From Cloeon dipterum (taxonomy: Eukaryota > Arthropoda > Insecta > Ephemeroptera > Baetidae), in the NCBI RefSeq assembly GCF_949628265.1, contig NC_088788.1:11098001-11162000 (forward strand): a DNA stretch of 64,000 nt, in the 5' to 3' direction. Shown here one piece after another: positions 62,522-64,000 of the stretch. Made by a program: the position numbers and the translations under genes. Under the pieces are notes generated by a model that saw only the letters and a program-made list of their open reading frames with translations, was not told the DNA's origin and searched no databases. Numbering within the stretch: position 1 is the first letter of the stretch; each line of letters opens with the position of its first letter.

Positions 62522-64000
62522 CTGAACGAGAGAGGGTGGGGGATGCGATATGTGTCGTCGGATGTCGCGGGCGGGCGTGCGGGCGGACGCGTGTATGTGT
62601 CTTGACTAGAGGAGCGATCGACGAGCACTATCCGCGGATCAACGGGCAAACCGAGCTGCACGACTGGACTTTGTGAGCGCACTCGTCACTGCTCTCCGCA
62701 CCCTACTACTGCTTCTTTGCCTTCTTTCTTTCTTTCCGAGCTGCAAAGTAGGTGCCTCCGATGGACGACGAAAGAGAAAACCCAACCATCCGTGCCGGCT
62801 AATAAAAGTAATCAGCAGGCAGCGAGCCATCGACGCCCGATCCGCGCCACTCGACTCGCGCGCGCTGCATGCCAATTTCGCGCTCTTGTTTGTCCACTCG
62901 CTCGGCTTTTGTCTCGCTAAAGACACCAACAATTGTTGCTAATGTTGACTACGTTGACAAGTCGTGTTATTGGCAGTGCAGCTGAAATTGTACCGAAGCT
63001 AGCTTTTTTCGTGGAGAGGCTGCTTGCCATTTAAACTTTTATCCAGCAAAAGGAATTTTTGCAAGGTCCTAGTTTCTTAAGTAAAAACATTATCAATATT
63101 GGTGAGTTTTATGCCTCGTGTATTATGAAAAATATACGTTTGAGAACAGTAAATACAATTTGTAGGCCCACCATATTTTACTGCAACACTAATTTCACGA
63201 TAAAAAACCATACAATATAAATTATTAAAATTTACTGTGCTAAAATCATCTGTTCAAAGTCGTAATTTTTTATGTAGTATATATTTCAACATGAATTTCA
63301 ATTGGACCTATTTTCCTTTAACAGCATAGTGTGAAATCGCTTATCAAACATTTCTCTTCTAGTTATATATAGAGGTCTCACCGAGCCGCGCTGCGCCGCG
63401 CCAGCCGGCCGATTATTAGTCACGTGGTCAAAAGAGACGGCGTCGTACTCTTACAATTAATTACGAAAACACCATAAACTTCATCAATATAAACGTGAAA
63501 CCCATTTTGTTATTTCCTTGCTTCCCATCGACAAAAATTGAAGATCAAGTTTGAGAACAAGTATCTTTAAACACACGTTTTATTTTATTTTGTGGGGCTC
63601 CTATAGGCCTAATCGTGCCGAAAATGGGTGGAAAAGACGCGCTTCGTCGAGAGCTATCGATTGCGTGTTTTTTTTCGAGAATCGGTTTGCATCGTTTCTT
63701 AGGGTGAAAATCATGATCTTTCCACCCCGCTAGTTTGCCGGCAAAATCAGGCGAGGGCTGGCGAGCACTTTCGGTTCGGAAGGGGAATTTTTTAAATGCC
63801 TACCGCCGACGAGTATCATCAGTAGCATGATACAAATTAATCCACTGCTGTGTTGCTTCAAATTGCCCACCTTAATAGCTATGCAACCCGCGAGACGTAG
63901 ATGCACAGCGGGTCAGTATAATATAATTTTCTCTCGTGCTTGTGGCTTGTGGGATCGAATGGATAAAAATAGTCAAACATCTTTAGCTTAATATCATTTA
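62522..64000 (-). promoter_or_regulatory. Non-coding first exon and promoter region of the protease
   Basis: The exon ends at 62522. The adjoining 62530-62900 stretch is GC-rich (CGGGCGGG blocks) and probably contains the transcription start. Beyond 62950 the sequence is AT-rich with a GC island at 63385-63415. No further gene is seen up to the window end. Confidence 0.4.

Noticed and set aside
62673-62942. Plus-strand frame with a signal-peptide-like start
   Set aside because: It begins with GTG, has no in-frame ATG, and sits in the GC-rich promoter region of the protease. No support as a gene.

Overview
The window is nuclear DNA from an arthropod, most likely an insect. It is AT-rich, its genes are split by many short spliceosomal introns (typically 50-80 nt, a few of 1-5 kb), and the gene set is animal: parkin with an insect-type N-terminus, DNA polymerase epsilon, a kinesin-6, MKK4, cytohesin, ATF2, a Piezo-family channel and a Stubble-type serine protease. 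Genes are tightly packed, so the genome looks compact. The order cannot be fixed from sequence alone. A plant/nematode/Plasmodium-type phosphoethanolamine methyltransferase, which as far as I recall Drosophila lacks, argues against a higher fly. All gene models are exon assemblies that I made by hand from splice signals, reading phase and remembered family alignments.

Layout from left to right: (1) last exon of a SENP1/2-like SUMO protease (+, 764-925); (2) phosphoethanolamine N-methyltransferase (-, 1275-3605) with an inverted-repeat element in its first intron; (3) ATP synthase delta (+, 5114-5689); (4) parkin (-, 5918-8280); (5) ATP synthase coupling factor 6 (+, 8830-9215); (6) a short, divergent Piezo-like channel (-, 9371-17253); (7) DNA polymerase epsilon catalytic subunit (-, 17731-27384); (8) kinesin-6, KIF20/subito type (-, 28372-32587); (9) MKK4 (+, 33426-36220); (10) cytohesin/steppke (-, 37341-46007) with long 5' introns, one holding a large foldback element; (11) ATF2-type bZIP factor (+, 46454-48927); (12) a secreted trypsin-like protease with alternative 5' exons (-, 49549-58636, with a non-coding first exon ending at 62522).

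Several neighbours form head-to-head pairs with short shared promoters (parkin/CF6, kinesin-6/MKK4, cytohesin/ATF2). Others meet tail-to-tail with touching 3' ends (SENP/PMT, ATP synthase delta/parkin, CF6/Piezo-like). Functionally there is a mitochondrial cluster (ATP synthase delta, parkin, CF6) and two members of one stress-kinase route (MKK4, which activates JNK, and ATF2, a JNK/p38 target) about 10 kb apart. The most unusual items are the shortened Piezo-like channel of roughly 1,390 residues, the methyltransferase, two foldback/MITE-like elements, and two alternative secretory N-termini for one protease. No viral or LTR element was recognised.
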